Assembly: GCA_030247855.1 (NCBI GenBank)
Contig: JAPDRN010000107.1
Span: 57,252 to 121,251 of the forward strand
Direction: 5' to 3'
Source of the DNA: Knufia peltigerae
Lineage: Eukaryota > Ascomycota > Eurotiomycetes > Chaetothyriales > Trichomeriaceae
DNA: 64,000 nucleotides
Shown: positions 10,042-19,646 of the stretch, one piece after another
How the letters are laid out: each line of letters opens with the position of its first letter
Position numbering within the stretch: position 1 is the first letter of the stretch
Position numbers and translations under genes: made by a program
Notes under the pieces: model-generated
Told to the model about the DNA's origin: nothing
Database searches by the model: none
What the model saw: only the letters and a program-made list of their open reading frames with translations

Positions 10042-12498
10042 ATGTCAGATTCCACACACGAAAGTCTCGCCATGAAGCAAGATCGCACCCATCGAACTAA
10101 ATCGGACCATGGCTCTGCATTTCCAACGCAGGTTCGAGATCCGTTACTCGTTGCACAGCTCCCGATTCGTGAAGTCACTGAGAAGAACATTCGTAGAGTT
10201 CTAATCGCCAACCGGGGCGAGATTGCGTGCCGAATCATCGCAACATGCCGCAAACTGGATCTCACGTCAATTGCCATCTTTGCCGATGAGGATTCGACTT
10301 CTCTTCATGTCACAGCAGCAGATGAGGCTGTGAATCTAGGAAGTGTCAGTCAAACGGAAGGAAATCCATTCTTGAACGTCCAGCTACTGGTCAAGATTGC
10401 TTTGTCGCAAAATGCGGACGCCATTCATCCAGGATATGGTTATCTCAGCGAGAACGAAACCTTTGCAGACGCCGTGCGTCAGGCCGGAATGATTTTCATT
10501 GGTCCCAGCTCAGAGGCAATGTCAACACTGGGTGACAAGCGCAACTCCAAAGAATATCTCAAACAGTATGCACCGAGCGTTCCCCTCATTCCTGGGTATG
10601 CAGGGTCGAGTCAGGATGTAGCAGATCTGGAGAGAGCAGCGGAGAAAGTTGGCTTCCCCGTCATGCTGAAAGCTTCCGCCGGGGGTGGCGGGCGAGGCAT
10701 GCGGATCGTTCGAGAGCGGTCACAATTGGCTGGCGAATTGGCTCGGGCACAGTCAGAAGCGAAGCGTTCGTTCGGTTCGAGCGATTGCATCTTGGAGAAG
10801 TACATCGAGGCGGCGAAACACATCGAAGTGCAGATCATGGGCGACAATCACGGCAAAGTCATTTCCCTCTGGGAAAGGGAATGTTCCGTCCAGAGGAGAC
10901 ACCAGAAGATTATTGAAGAAACTCCATCTCCCTTCCTGACCTCGGATCAACGACAAAGAATGTGCGCGGTAGCGGTCCAAATCGGCGAATTGATCGGTTA
11001 CGAAGGAGCAGGAACCGTCGAGTTTGTCGTGGACGCCAAAGACGGAAGCTTTTACTTTTTGGAAGTCAACACCCGACTACAGGTTGAACATCCCATCACG
11101 GAAGAAGTTACGGGCGTTGATATTGTGGCTCTGCAACTGTTCGTGGCTGCAGGTGGATCTCTCACAAGTGTTCCCTGGCTACAGCAGGAGGTCATTCCAC
11201 AAAACGGTCATGCCATTGAATGTCGCCTTTGCGCTGAAGACCCCAACGGTGATTTCATGCCGCAGAATGGCACCATACGTCTATGGCGGGAATCAGATCA
11301 ATACAGGAACGGGGCGTCAAGGGATATAAGGTACGAGACCGCGATCAAGACTGGTTCTGAGGTTTCCATCCACTTTGACTCCATGATTGCCAAAGTTGTG
11401 GTGTGGGCACCGACACGAGACGCGGCGATAAGAAAGATGGTCAGAGTATTGGCGACCACCGCGTGTGCAGGAGTCAAGACGAACCAACTTTTTCTCCAGG
11501 CTTGTCTCCTCCACAACAGCTTCCAAGATCCGGCCTACACCACGTCGCTGATTCCGACGTACCTACAAGGCTTGCTTCGAAATCCACATGTCAACGCTAC
11601 GTCGGACATGATGACAATGCTCTCGGTAATTCCCGGACTGTTTCGGAGAGCGACGACGTTGGATCAGCGTCACAAAACTTCGGGACCGTTTCAGAACGTC
11701 CGGGTGAATTTCAGGAATCAGTTTCACGACCCGGTCAATGTGTCCACGACGATAACCGTGCCTACCGCGGAGCCATCGAAACCTATATTGTCAGTGTGGA
11801 AAGCCAGCTCTTCTGGACAAGGTTGCTGCAATCCTTCATTCCATGTTACCGTGGCATCTATACCGGACAACACCTCGAAGGAAGAAACTGAAACTGTAGA
11901 CACCACAACCAAAACCGCCACTCCTGCCAGAGAATTATCTCGTCAATATCACGCCATCAGTCGAAAACTCCGCGATGGATCTCTCGCCACCGCCACGCAA
12001 TACACGGTACAATTGAGGAAATACCAATCCAAACAGATCAACGATGATTCGGGCTCCGATTGGCAAGAAGGTTCTGCTACTGTTGCAATCAACAACTCCA
12101 CGATTCAAGTTTATGTCGCCACCAATATCTCGTCGTCATCCTCCCAAGGTACTACCGCTGATGCATCTTCCTTTTTGTGTCACCTCCCTTCATTGGGGAC
12201 ATGGGTCGGATACACGTGTCACACTTTGTTGAACTACATCGAAACTCTTCGTCCTTCCTTGTCAGGTTCCGTTGTGGGCTCTTCGAACTCGAAAATCATC
12301 AAGGCCCCGATGCCATGCAAGGTCCTGTCGGTCTTGAAACAAAACGGCGAGGAGGTCAAGGCGGGCCAGGTGGTGCTCGTCATTGAGAGTATGAAAATGG
12401 AGACGAACATCAGTGTGAATATAGCTGGTAAATTTGGCACGAATGTCAAGGTTGGAGATTCGGTCGACGACGGCAAGGTATTATGTTGGGTCGAGTAG
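10042..12498 (+). CDS. Biotin-dependent acyl-CoA carboxylase alpha subunit (3-methylcrotonyl-CoA carboxylase type)
   Basis: A single 818-codon exon. I start at ATG 10042; the open frame upstream has only a GTG. After a ~45-residue polar leader the biotin carboxylase domain begins (RRVLIANRGEIACRII). It contains the ATP-grasp glycine loop KASAGGGGRGMRIV, ECSVQRRHQKIIEE and the catalytic stretch EVNTRLQVEHPITEEVTG. The C-terminal carrier domain has ESMKME, with the biotinyl lysine at about residue 785; most families have AMKM, so Ser replaces Ala. The domain order (carboxylase, linker/BT, carrier, no transferase domain) fits the alpha subunit of MCC, geranyl-CoA or propionyl-CoA carboxylases. 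The separate beta subunit lies at 17528-19204. The leader is acidic to neutral and does not look like a mitochondrial presequence. No C-terminal peroxisomal tripeptide (ends WVE). Confidence 0.9.
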   Translation: MSDSTHESLAMKQDRTHRTKSDHGSAFPTQVRDPLLVAQLPIREVTEKNIRRVLIANRGEIACRIIATCRKLDLTSIAIFADEDSTSLHVTAADEAVNLGSVSQTEGNPFLNVQLLVKIALSQNADAIHPGYGYLSENETFADAVRQAGMIFIGPSSEAMSTLGDKRNSKEYLKQYAPSVPLIPGYAGSSQDVADLERAAEKVGFPVMLKASAGGGGRGMRIVRERSQLAGELARAQSEAKRSFGSSDCILEKYIEAAKHIEVQIMGDNHGKVISLWERECSVQRRHQKIIEETPSPFLTSDQRQRMCAVAVQIGELIGYEGAGTVEFVVDAKDGSFYFLEVNTRLQVEHPITEEVTGVDIVALQLFVAAGGSLTSVPWLQQEVIPQNGHAIECRLCAEDPNGDFMPQNGTIRLWRESDQYRNGASRDIRYETAIKTGSEVSIHFDSMIAKVVVWAPTRDAAIRKMVRVLATTACAGVKTNQLFLQACLLHNSFQDPAYTTSLIPTYLQGLLRNPHVNATSDMMTMLSVIPGLFRRATTLDQRHKTSGPFQNVRVNFRNQFHDPVNVSTTITVPTAEPSKPILSVWKASSSGQGCCNPSFHVTVASIPDNTSKEETETVDTTTKTATPARELSRQYHAISRKLRDGSLATATQYTVQLRKYQSKQINDDSGSDWQEGSATVAINNSTIQVYVATNISSSSSQGTTADASSFLCHLPSLGTWVGYTCHTLLNYIETLRPSLSGSVVGSSNSKIIKAPMPCKVLSVLKQNGEEVKAGQVVLVIESMKMETNISVNIAGKFGTNVKVGDSVDDGKVLCWVE

Positions 12499-13174
12499 TA
12501 GAGAAGTTTTTCTGATGTACCAGGTAGCTACCTTCCTAGAAAAGCCCATGACTCTGTCTTGGTCCTATCACCTCCCTCCCTCTTGTTGATGTTAGTCTCT
12601 CTATCGGCTTCCTCTCCTTTGTTTGGAACTACAGTATGGTCTCGATGCGATAATAAATCCCACGGTCGAGCAACACCTGGGTAATGATTGGCAGCTACCA
12701 GCCTGAGATACCTACCTACCCACCTACTGTTTCCCATTTCGTGATGTGTTGTGTTTTAATGATTGACCGTAGTATTCAACCCCCTGAGACGTGGCTTTGC
12801 CCCCGCGGGCCGTGCGCGGCTTTCCCTCGACCTGTGGCTCCGGTCCACATCACTCGTACCTCCTGTGTACGGGAGTCCAGACGGCGTACAATTACTTTGC
12901 CCTTCCTAAAATCAGAAATACTGTTCAGATTGCCGTTTGCTAGGCCGTGCTCCACGCCTCGGCTTTTTTTTTGGCGTCGAAGCAAGGATAGAATTACAGA
13001 ACCACAATGCCGTCCAAAAAGGCCGTAATAATAATCAACAAACACAACCTTTCCAGACATCTTGTTCCGGACGCCAAAGTTCCTGAAAGGAGAGACATCA
13101 ACTCCCTTCCGTTACCAAAGTAAACATAATTTGTCTTTGTCCACCGAGCATATCATTATATATTTCCTAGAGCC
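12499..13174. other. Intergenic, probable promoter of the acyl-CoA dehydrogenase gene
   Basis: No gene is seen in about 675 bases. A TATA-like AT stretch (tatatatt, near 13156) lies just upstream of the dehydrogenase ATG. The rest is unremarkable with a T run near 12965. Confidence 0.4.
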
Positions 13175-14598
13175 ATGGCTGCTGCCTTCGCGACCGCACC
13201 GTACGCGGATCCTGCGTGGCTCTCCCGCGACGTAAGCCCGTATTACACAGAAAGCCACCGGCGCCTACAGCGCGAGACGCGGGAGTACGTCTCTACATGC
13301 ATCGCACCGTTCTGCGAAGACTGGGAACGACAAGGGGTCGTCCCTCGGGACGTCATCCTCAATCATGCACGACTCGGCTACATGGCCGTATCGATATATC
13401 CTCTTGCCATTGAGCAGATCAAGGCCACGAACCAACGACTGCCCGCGGACATCAAACCGGAAGATTGGGACGGGTTTCACGACTTGATCGTCATCGATGA
13501 GATCGCGAGGTGTGGTTACTTGGGAGTCATCTGGGCGTTGAGTTGTGGAAACTCGATCGGCGCGCCTCCCTTGATCAACCACGGCACGCGAGAACAAAAG
13601 ATGAGGTTCTTGCCCGACGTCTTGTCTGGAAAATCGCGGTTTTGTCTGGGCGTCACCGAACCTGATGGTACGTAGTAGTATCGTTTCCCACGAACCCCTT
13701 TGGTGGCACTTTTGTACTGACCCCATTCGTCCCTCTAGCCGGGTCTGATGTTGCGGGAATAACGACGACGGCTGAACGAAATGGAGACGTGTACGTGGTC
13801 AACGGCGCAAAGAAGTGGATCACCAACGCCATATTCGCAGACTATGTTACTGCCGCCGTCCGTACCGGAGGTTCTGGCAGACAGGGAGTCTCGGCTTTGA
13901 TTATCTCACTGAAATCGCCCGGTGTAACGTGCACCAAGATTGAGAACTCCGGTGTGAATGCGAGCGGGTCCACGTACATTGAGTTCGACGATGTCCAAGT
14001 TCCAGTCTCCAACCTGTTGGGCCAGGAAAATCGAGGCTTCGAGATTATCATGTCAAATTTCAACCACGAACGGCTGTGGCTGGCATGCACTTCGCTCCGG
14101 ATGGCGCGAGTTTGCGTCGAAGATGCATACGCACACGCACTTCGGAGAGAGACGTTCGGGAAGCCATTGATCGCAAATCAAGTCATCAGTGCCAAATTTG
14201 CGGACTTTGCTCGCGATATCGAGCCTGCACATGCTTACATGGAGTCGGTCGTCTTTTTGAATGAACACAACCGCAAGCGCCAGGCAAGATTAAGCCATGG
14301 TGGTCATGTTGGGCGAGCGCAGACATTGACTTCAGAGTCTCTCGATGTTGGCGCTATGATAGCAACGTTGAAGACAGCTGCTGGACGCGTGTTGGAGCGA
14401 GTCAACCGGGATGCGCAACAAATAATGGGCGGCGCAGGCTATTCGAGGACTGGAAAAGGCGCAAGAATCGAGCAAATAAGTCGGGACGTGCGGGTTATGG
14501 TGGTAGGAGGTGGAAGTGATGAAATTTTGAGCGATCTGGCAGTGAAGTTGGAGATAAAGGAGTTGAAGAAGCTATCCCAGTTGTCGAGTAAACTATAA
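13175..14598 (+). CDS. Acyl-CoA dehydrogenase, isovaleryl-CoA dehydrogenase-like, C-terminal SKL
   Basis: Two exons, 13175-13667 and 13739-14598, with a 71-nt intron between TEPD and AGSD, giving 450 residues. FAD/substrate motifs include CLGVTEPDAGSD and VVNGAKKWITNA. The base at the medium-chain position is missing: where those enzymes have EGT near the end, this protein reads GGGSDEI. A glutamate is instead present in NHERLWLA on the helix where isovaleryl-CoA and long-chain enzymes carry theirs. This supports action on a branched acyl-CoA, forming the 2,3-enoyl-CoA used by the carboxylase. The N-terminus (MAAAFATAPYADPAW) is not a convincing mitochondrial presequence. The last residues are LSSKL, a canonical PTS1. 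Peroxisomal location is inferred from this tail. A peroxisomal enzyme of this type would need an electron acceptor other than mitochondrial ETF. Confidence 0.92.
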
Positions 14599-14875
14599 TA
14601 TGATATTGTCAAATGTCACAATCATGGGCCCCATTGGGTTGTCAACGGGCTCTCGCAATGTCTCTTGGTTGTATCTGTAAAGCTGCAAAAGCCTGGAATA
14701 GATGTGGAATCGGTTTGTGCCACGTCTTCGCTAAAAGTCTAGAACCTAGGGTCGCCCATCGCTTCGGACAGAATACCACCCCTGTAGGTAAATTAGCATG
14801 CAACTAATACTTGGAGCTCTTTTCTCTTCGACAGCGGAGCCAAGAGAGTGTTCGGCAAATATAGAATGATGGTAC

Positions 14876-17002
14876 TCACATATCTTCTCCTAACATCCGG
14901 GCGTAAGTTGGAGGCAACGAGTTCCCTGAGGTAAAGAATGCCATTGGTTGCTTCGTGATCTCGGGAGAGGCCCCAGTAGCGATGTTCGGCTCTTCAGAGA
15001 CGGTCTCAGACAATAAATCTGCCACTGCCAACGTGCTTCGAATCGCGGAGGGTGGTTTACTCTGAGGAAGCCACGCATAGTCAAGTAATTGCCATAGTAT
15101 TGTCCCATGTGGCACATCGACTTTGCACGCAAGACTGACGGGATCAGTAAGGACCGTTTTGATATGTGAATCCAACTCGAAGGAGGAAAGTAGAGTACCC
15201 ATATGTCCAACGTGACGCCATCGAATTGGCTCGTGCTGTAAAAAGCTCAATGCCTCGCGGACATGTCTCGTAGCACCTTCTGCGATGTTTTGGTCGTCGC
15301 TTTTTTCAAACAGACGTTGGATCATCCCTGCTGCCATCACGCAGTAGCCGTAGAAGCTGGCATGGCTCAGTGGACAATGCTTTTCCAGGCTGGTGAGGAG
15401 CTCAATGAGGCTTGTTGCATGCCGGTGGCAACGTTGCAGAGCTTCCTGTACAAAACTCAAAGGCACAGGTGCTATATAAGTGTGGAAGACCCGGTAGAGA
15501 ATAAATGGATGATTCAAGAGACATTGGACCAGATGATAGATAGCATGAGCGAAGGCAATATGGCTGATGTCTGAAGGTGATGACGCTCCGTTGAGGGTGG
15601 ATTGGGTGCGAATGACCTCAGCGACTGGAGTGAAGACACATGGTGACTGACTCTCGTACAATAACAACATACTATGGACTTCGTAGTATTTCGACCTGGG
15701 ATCCCAAAGAACTCGTGCCTTGTTCAATGTTCGCTTTAGGTTGAATCGTATAAATCGACCCAGGGCCGACGCCATCAGGATCATAAGAGCAAACGAGTTG
15801 AGGGGTGATCGATTAGTAGACGCACTCTCCTGGACTTCCGTCAACGTAGGCATCGCGTTGAACGGCGTTCCGTCATTGAAGAAGTCTTCGTGGCATGGAA
15901 GGTGGACAGTGCAGTCTTCGTCTAGAAGGCTAGGCGGTCGGTTCGGTCCTATCGACATGAGTACATCTAGAAGATAGATGGACCAAAAGATTCTCCGGCG
16001 GCCTTCTTGTTCATGGAGAGGAAGTTGTGAGTCGGGCTCCTCGTTGAGTCGTAAAGATTGAGCAAAGCGACTGGACAGAGCAAGCTTGATCCAGCCAAGC
16101 TTAGGGCGTCCGGCTATGTAACACGTAGTTAGCTATGTATTGTCTGTTCTAATGGGCTTCTAAGTGTGCTTCTCACCTGAAAAGTCAATAGTTGCCAGCA
16201 TAGATAAAGCTATCACCATGTATACTTCGAGCAATTCCGCGTCCGAGAAATAATGCTCAAGTATTTGAGTGAATGAAGCTTGTGCATAGGCTTCGATTGC
16301 CTCTGACCATCGACCACGGTAGAAGTCGTCATCTGAAAACCGGCATGCTGTAGCAGCGAATGCGTATAGGAGATACTCGGGCAGTACTCCTGATTCGTAA
16401 TCAAGTCGAAATGTCAGTTGGTGGAAATAGGCGTATGGCTGGTTGTGACACCGTTCAAAGTAGATATCTATCAATGATTGAAACTTTGGCGGATCTGGGA
16501 GAGGCAGAAAGTCACTGTTGGGCCCGTCGACGAGATCCTCAGGAGCCTGTTGCTGCTGGTCTGGATGCTGATCCACCTGTTGTGCTGGTACTTCGTTCGG
16601 GCCTGACAACGAAGAGAATAATCTGAACGCATTGTCGGCGTCAAGAAAGCTCAGGCGCGACTCTAGGAGAGCGATTCTAGCAGCAAGATCAGAGTCATGG
16701 TGTGCAGCTGCTGTAGCAGATGTTCCGCGAGATTCAGACAGTGAATCGGGAGATCTGTCTTCATGGCCATCCCAGGTACAGCGTTGACCTAGGCGGGCAC
16801 AGAAGGCACATACAGGCTTCTCGCCTGAACACCTTGCCTTCTTTCTAGGTGATCAAAGTCAATGACAGTTAGCTTGATGTCCGGATTTGCGGAGCTACAG
16901 GAATCGAAGACCTGACAGTCGCTTTCTTAGGAGTGGGAGCTCTCACCTTCTACAATTCAAGCATGCCTGTCGCGCCCTCTTTGCTTCGCGCCTGTCGTCC
17001 AT
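14876..17002 (-). CDS. Zn2Cys6 transcription factor with fungal-specific regulator domain
   Basis: Exons 17002-16947, 16844-16177 and 16113-14876 close in frame for 653 residues. The first exon is short (MDDRREAKRARQACLNC) and its intron splits the zinc cluster, which continues RKKARCSGEKPVCAFCARLG and then QRC. A leucine-rich stretch (ARIALLESRLSFLD) follows. The middle homology region contains RPKLGWIKLALSSRFAQSLR and EEGRRRIFWSIYLLDVLMSI-type text. A strong GTGAGT donor two codons before the stop permits an alternative end: exon 3 stops at 14880 and a fourth exon 14781-14739 adds 13 residues, also in frame. It sits between the dehydrogenase and carboxyltransferase genes, which makes it the obvious candidate regulator of the acyl-CoA pathway. 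The upstream region 17003-17527 has no other gene. Confidence 0.9.
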
Positions 17003-17527
17003 TGTCGTGTGAGACCACTCAGACCACTGGGCCAGTCGACTTGAGAGGAACACTGCGCAGACATATGACGAGGCAAAGAACACTCCGAGTTTACGATATA
17101 AATTGATGCTGCAACGACAGTCCAGCTTAGGTGAGAACTCGGGGACTCCTCTTGGCATCATGTCTGGTGGTCGAAAAGGTTTTAATCGGCCACAAGTCAC
17201 CTGGAGGGAGAAGTGGAGGGGCTCCGTTCTCACCCCTGGGGCAAGGCTCTTGTAAGCCAAATAGGGAAGATATCGGGCGCACTAGGCCTCAGTTCCCTGA
17301 CCCCAACAAGCCTTATTCGCCACAGACCCTAATGCGGCCCCAGTTTCTTGCCCAATGAGCCCCCCGAAGGATACGAATTAGTCAGAGGATGCTTGTACAA
17401 TTGCCCCGTCCTTGCTCCCTATAGCGACGGAGCACCCATCGGTCCTCTACTATGGAACAATTTCGCCAGTGCCTTGTTGAAACAAACGCTAAACTCTTCC
17501 ACATCAACTCCCTCGCGAGCTCGTTTG
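17003..17527. other. Intergenic between carboxyltransferase 3' end and regulator start
   Basis: No gene is seen. The region must hold the regulator's promoter and the terminator of the carboxyltransferase gene, both minus strand. Confidence 0.4.
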
Positions 17528-19204
17528 TTACATCCTCGCCAAACTACGATGGCCAGCACTGCCTTGTATCTTCGGTGACTGTACCACCTCCAGGCACATT
17601 CCCAGCACGTCTCGCGTGTCGCGGGGATCAATCACTCCGTCGTCAAGCACGACACCCGAAGTCCGATAGCAGCTACTGTCTCGGTCGACCTGGGCTCGCA
17701 AGCGCTGCACTCTGGCCTCGACCTCTTCAGCCTTCAAAACGACTCCTTTATTTTTGGCGCTGTTGGCTTCCACTTGTGCCATGACTCCTGATAACTGTTC
17801 AGCTCCCATCACGCTGCACCGACCTGTTGGCCACGTAAACAGGAAACGTGGTCGATATGATCTTCCGCACATGGCATAATTACCTGCTCCGTACGAAGCG
17901 CCCATAATGATGGAAATATGTGGGACCTTAGAACAACTGACTGCGGACACGAATTGAGCGCCTTTTTTGATGATGGCTGCATGTTCTGCTTTCGAACCAA
18001 CCATGAATCCGGTCACATTGTGCAGGAAAACAATCGGCGTGTTTTGTTGGTTACACATGCGCACAAACTGAGCACCTTTCGAGGCTTCGTCCGGATTGAT
18101 GATAGGAGTTTGATTCGCAATGATCGCAACGGGCATTCCTGCTTGTGTCAGTTCTGGCAACCACAGTAGTTTGTCTTCGCTGCATCACTCACCCATGATC
18201 TGAGCCCAGCAAGTCAACAGGTTGGGGCCATATGCTGGCTTGAACAGTGCCAACCGGGAATCGTCCACAAGCCGAAGAACTACTTCTTTCATGTCGAATG
18301 GTTTCCGGATGTCTGGGTTGACTATTGAAAATATGTCCTCTATCGGATATCTCGGAATCATTATTCGCCTCGTAATTCTGTCGGGGCGGTATGGGATCTT
18401 CAGAGTGCCAACCCAATCACGAGCTTTGAGGATGGCATCAAATTCGTCGACTGCAATTTGATCGGCCAACCCGGTGACGGTTCCGTGGACTCGTGCACCA
18501 CCCAGCTCCTCGGGTTCAATGATTTCTCCAGTGGCCATCTTCACCAACGGGGGTCCTGCTAGAAACACTTGGGCTTGGTCTTCGACAAAGATGGTGTAAT
18601 CTGATAAGCCAGGATGATATGCGCCTCCCGCGGTTGACGACCCGAAAACGACGGCGCAGGAGGCCTGTTCCTTTTGAGTCCGCACGGCCAAGTCACGAAA
18701 TATTTGCCCGCCTTTGTGGAAAACGCGGAATTGTTGTGGCAGAAAGACCCCTGCGGATTGAACGAGAGCGACAAGAGGTAGGTCATTTTCGCTCGCGATT
18801 TCCGTGACTCTGTTCTGCTTGATCACTGTCAACTCGTTCCAGGCTCCCCCGCTCTGAGTCGCGATATGTGCAATCACCATGCAGATTCGACCTCTAATGC
18901 TTCCTATCCCTGCCAATAAACTGGCGCAGGGACTCGAGTCTTCAAGGTCAAAGCCGGCAAATGTACCGAGCTCTAAAAAAGGCGAGTCCGAGTCGAGCAA
19001 CAACGATATCCTGTCCCGCGCCAGTAATTGTCCCCGAGATTCATGTCTGCTGGTTGATGCTGCAGTGCCTTCAGAGACTGTCTTTTTCAAGTTGTTGGTA
19101 AATTCCTGTAGCACGGGATCCCACGCTGCTCGATTTGATGTGTAGGTTTCCTGGTTGAGATCGACCAAGGACTCTACAACCGCGAATCCAGCACCCTGTG
19201 CCAT
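17528..19204 (-). CDS. Acyl-CoA carboxylase carboxyltransferase (beta) subunit, 3-methylcrotonyl-CoA carboxylase type
   Basis: Exons 19204-18193 and 18153-17528 flank a 39-nt intron, giving 545 residues, close to the usual MCC beta length. Family landmarks are present in order: SRGQLLARDRISLLLD, FGSSTAGGAYHPGLSD, FLAGPPLVKMATGE, ELGGARVHG, NVTGFMVGSKAE, MGASYGAGNYAMCGR, FTWPTGRCSVMGAEQ and DDGVIDPRDTRDVLG. Some normally fixed active-site text has changed: the SGGAxLPRQ stretch reads SAGVFLPQQ, and the KGGTYYPVT stretch reads SGGAWNELT. This may mean an altered acyl substrate. No mitochondrial presequence is apparent. The C-terminus is ARM, which fits a loose PTS1 pattern. Mitochondrial MCC beta proteins often end in FRM, so the tail is weak evidence. 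It partners the biotin subunit at 10042 and is divergent from the ligase at 19647. Confidence 0.9.
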
Positions 19205-19646
19205 TTTTCGCCTTTGTACGGTTCCTGATAAGAAGAGAAGGACAATCCTAGTGCAGAATATAGGTCAAATGCGATTCTAGCAAGGACAACAGCATTTGTG
19301 TCTAGTTCTGAAGTTGGACCTGCATCCCAGAGCCCGGTGCCGAGGCTACAGTACCCCGGGTGCCAACCGGGCAGCAATATGTCCACTTCTCAGCACGGCC
19401 CGTTTTTAGCAGGCTCGGTATCCACCTAGGACGGCTTCTATTCAGGAGACAGCAAGTCGGATTTCTGAAATATGTGTATGTACCATTGTTGGCATTTACT
19501 GAACGAGAGTAGTGACAGCAGCAGCATTTGCACACATCTTCCCAATCAGAACCTCCCACACACAAGATCAAACTTGCCGCAAAATAATCACCCCATTCGC
19601 CACAACACCTAAAACAACCACAGCCTTGTATGAATATACATACATA
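19205..19646. promoter_or_regulatory. Divergent promoter between carboxyltransferase and ligase genes, with clustered CCGG sites
   Basis: This 442-bp region drives both genes outward. Three CCGG tetranucleotides occur within 37 bases (19334, 19356 and 19367). The last two are spaced as CCGG-N7-CCGG. Fungal zinc-cluster proteins such as the Leu3 family use CCGG-type half sites, but Leu3 uses a tighter spacing, so this is only a candidate site. Confidence 0.35.

Noticed and set aside
17531..17539. ARM tail of the carboxyltransferase taken alone as proof of peroxisomal import
   Set aside because: Mitochondrial MCC beta proteins commonly end FRM, so the last two residues may simply be family heritage.
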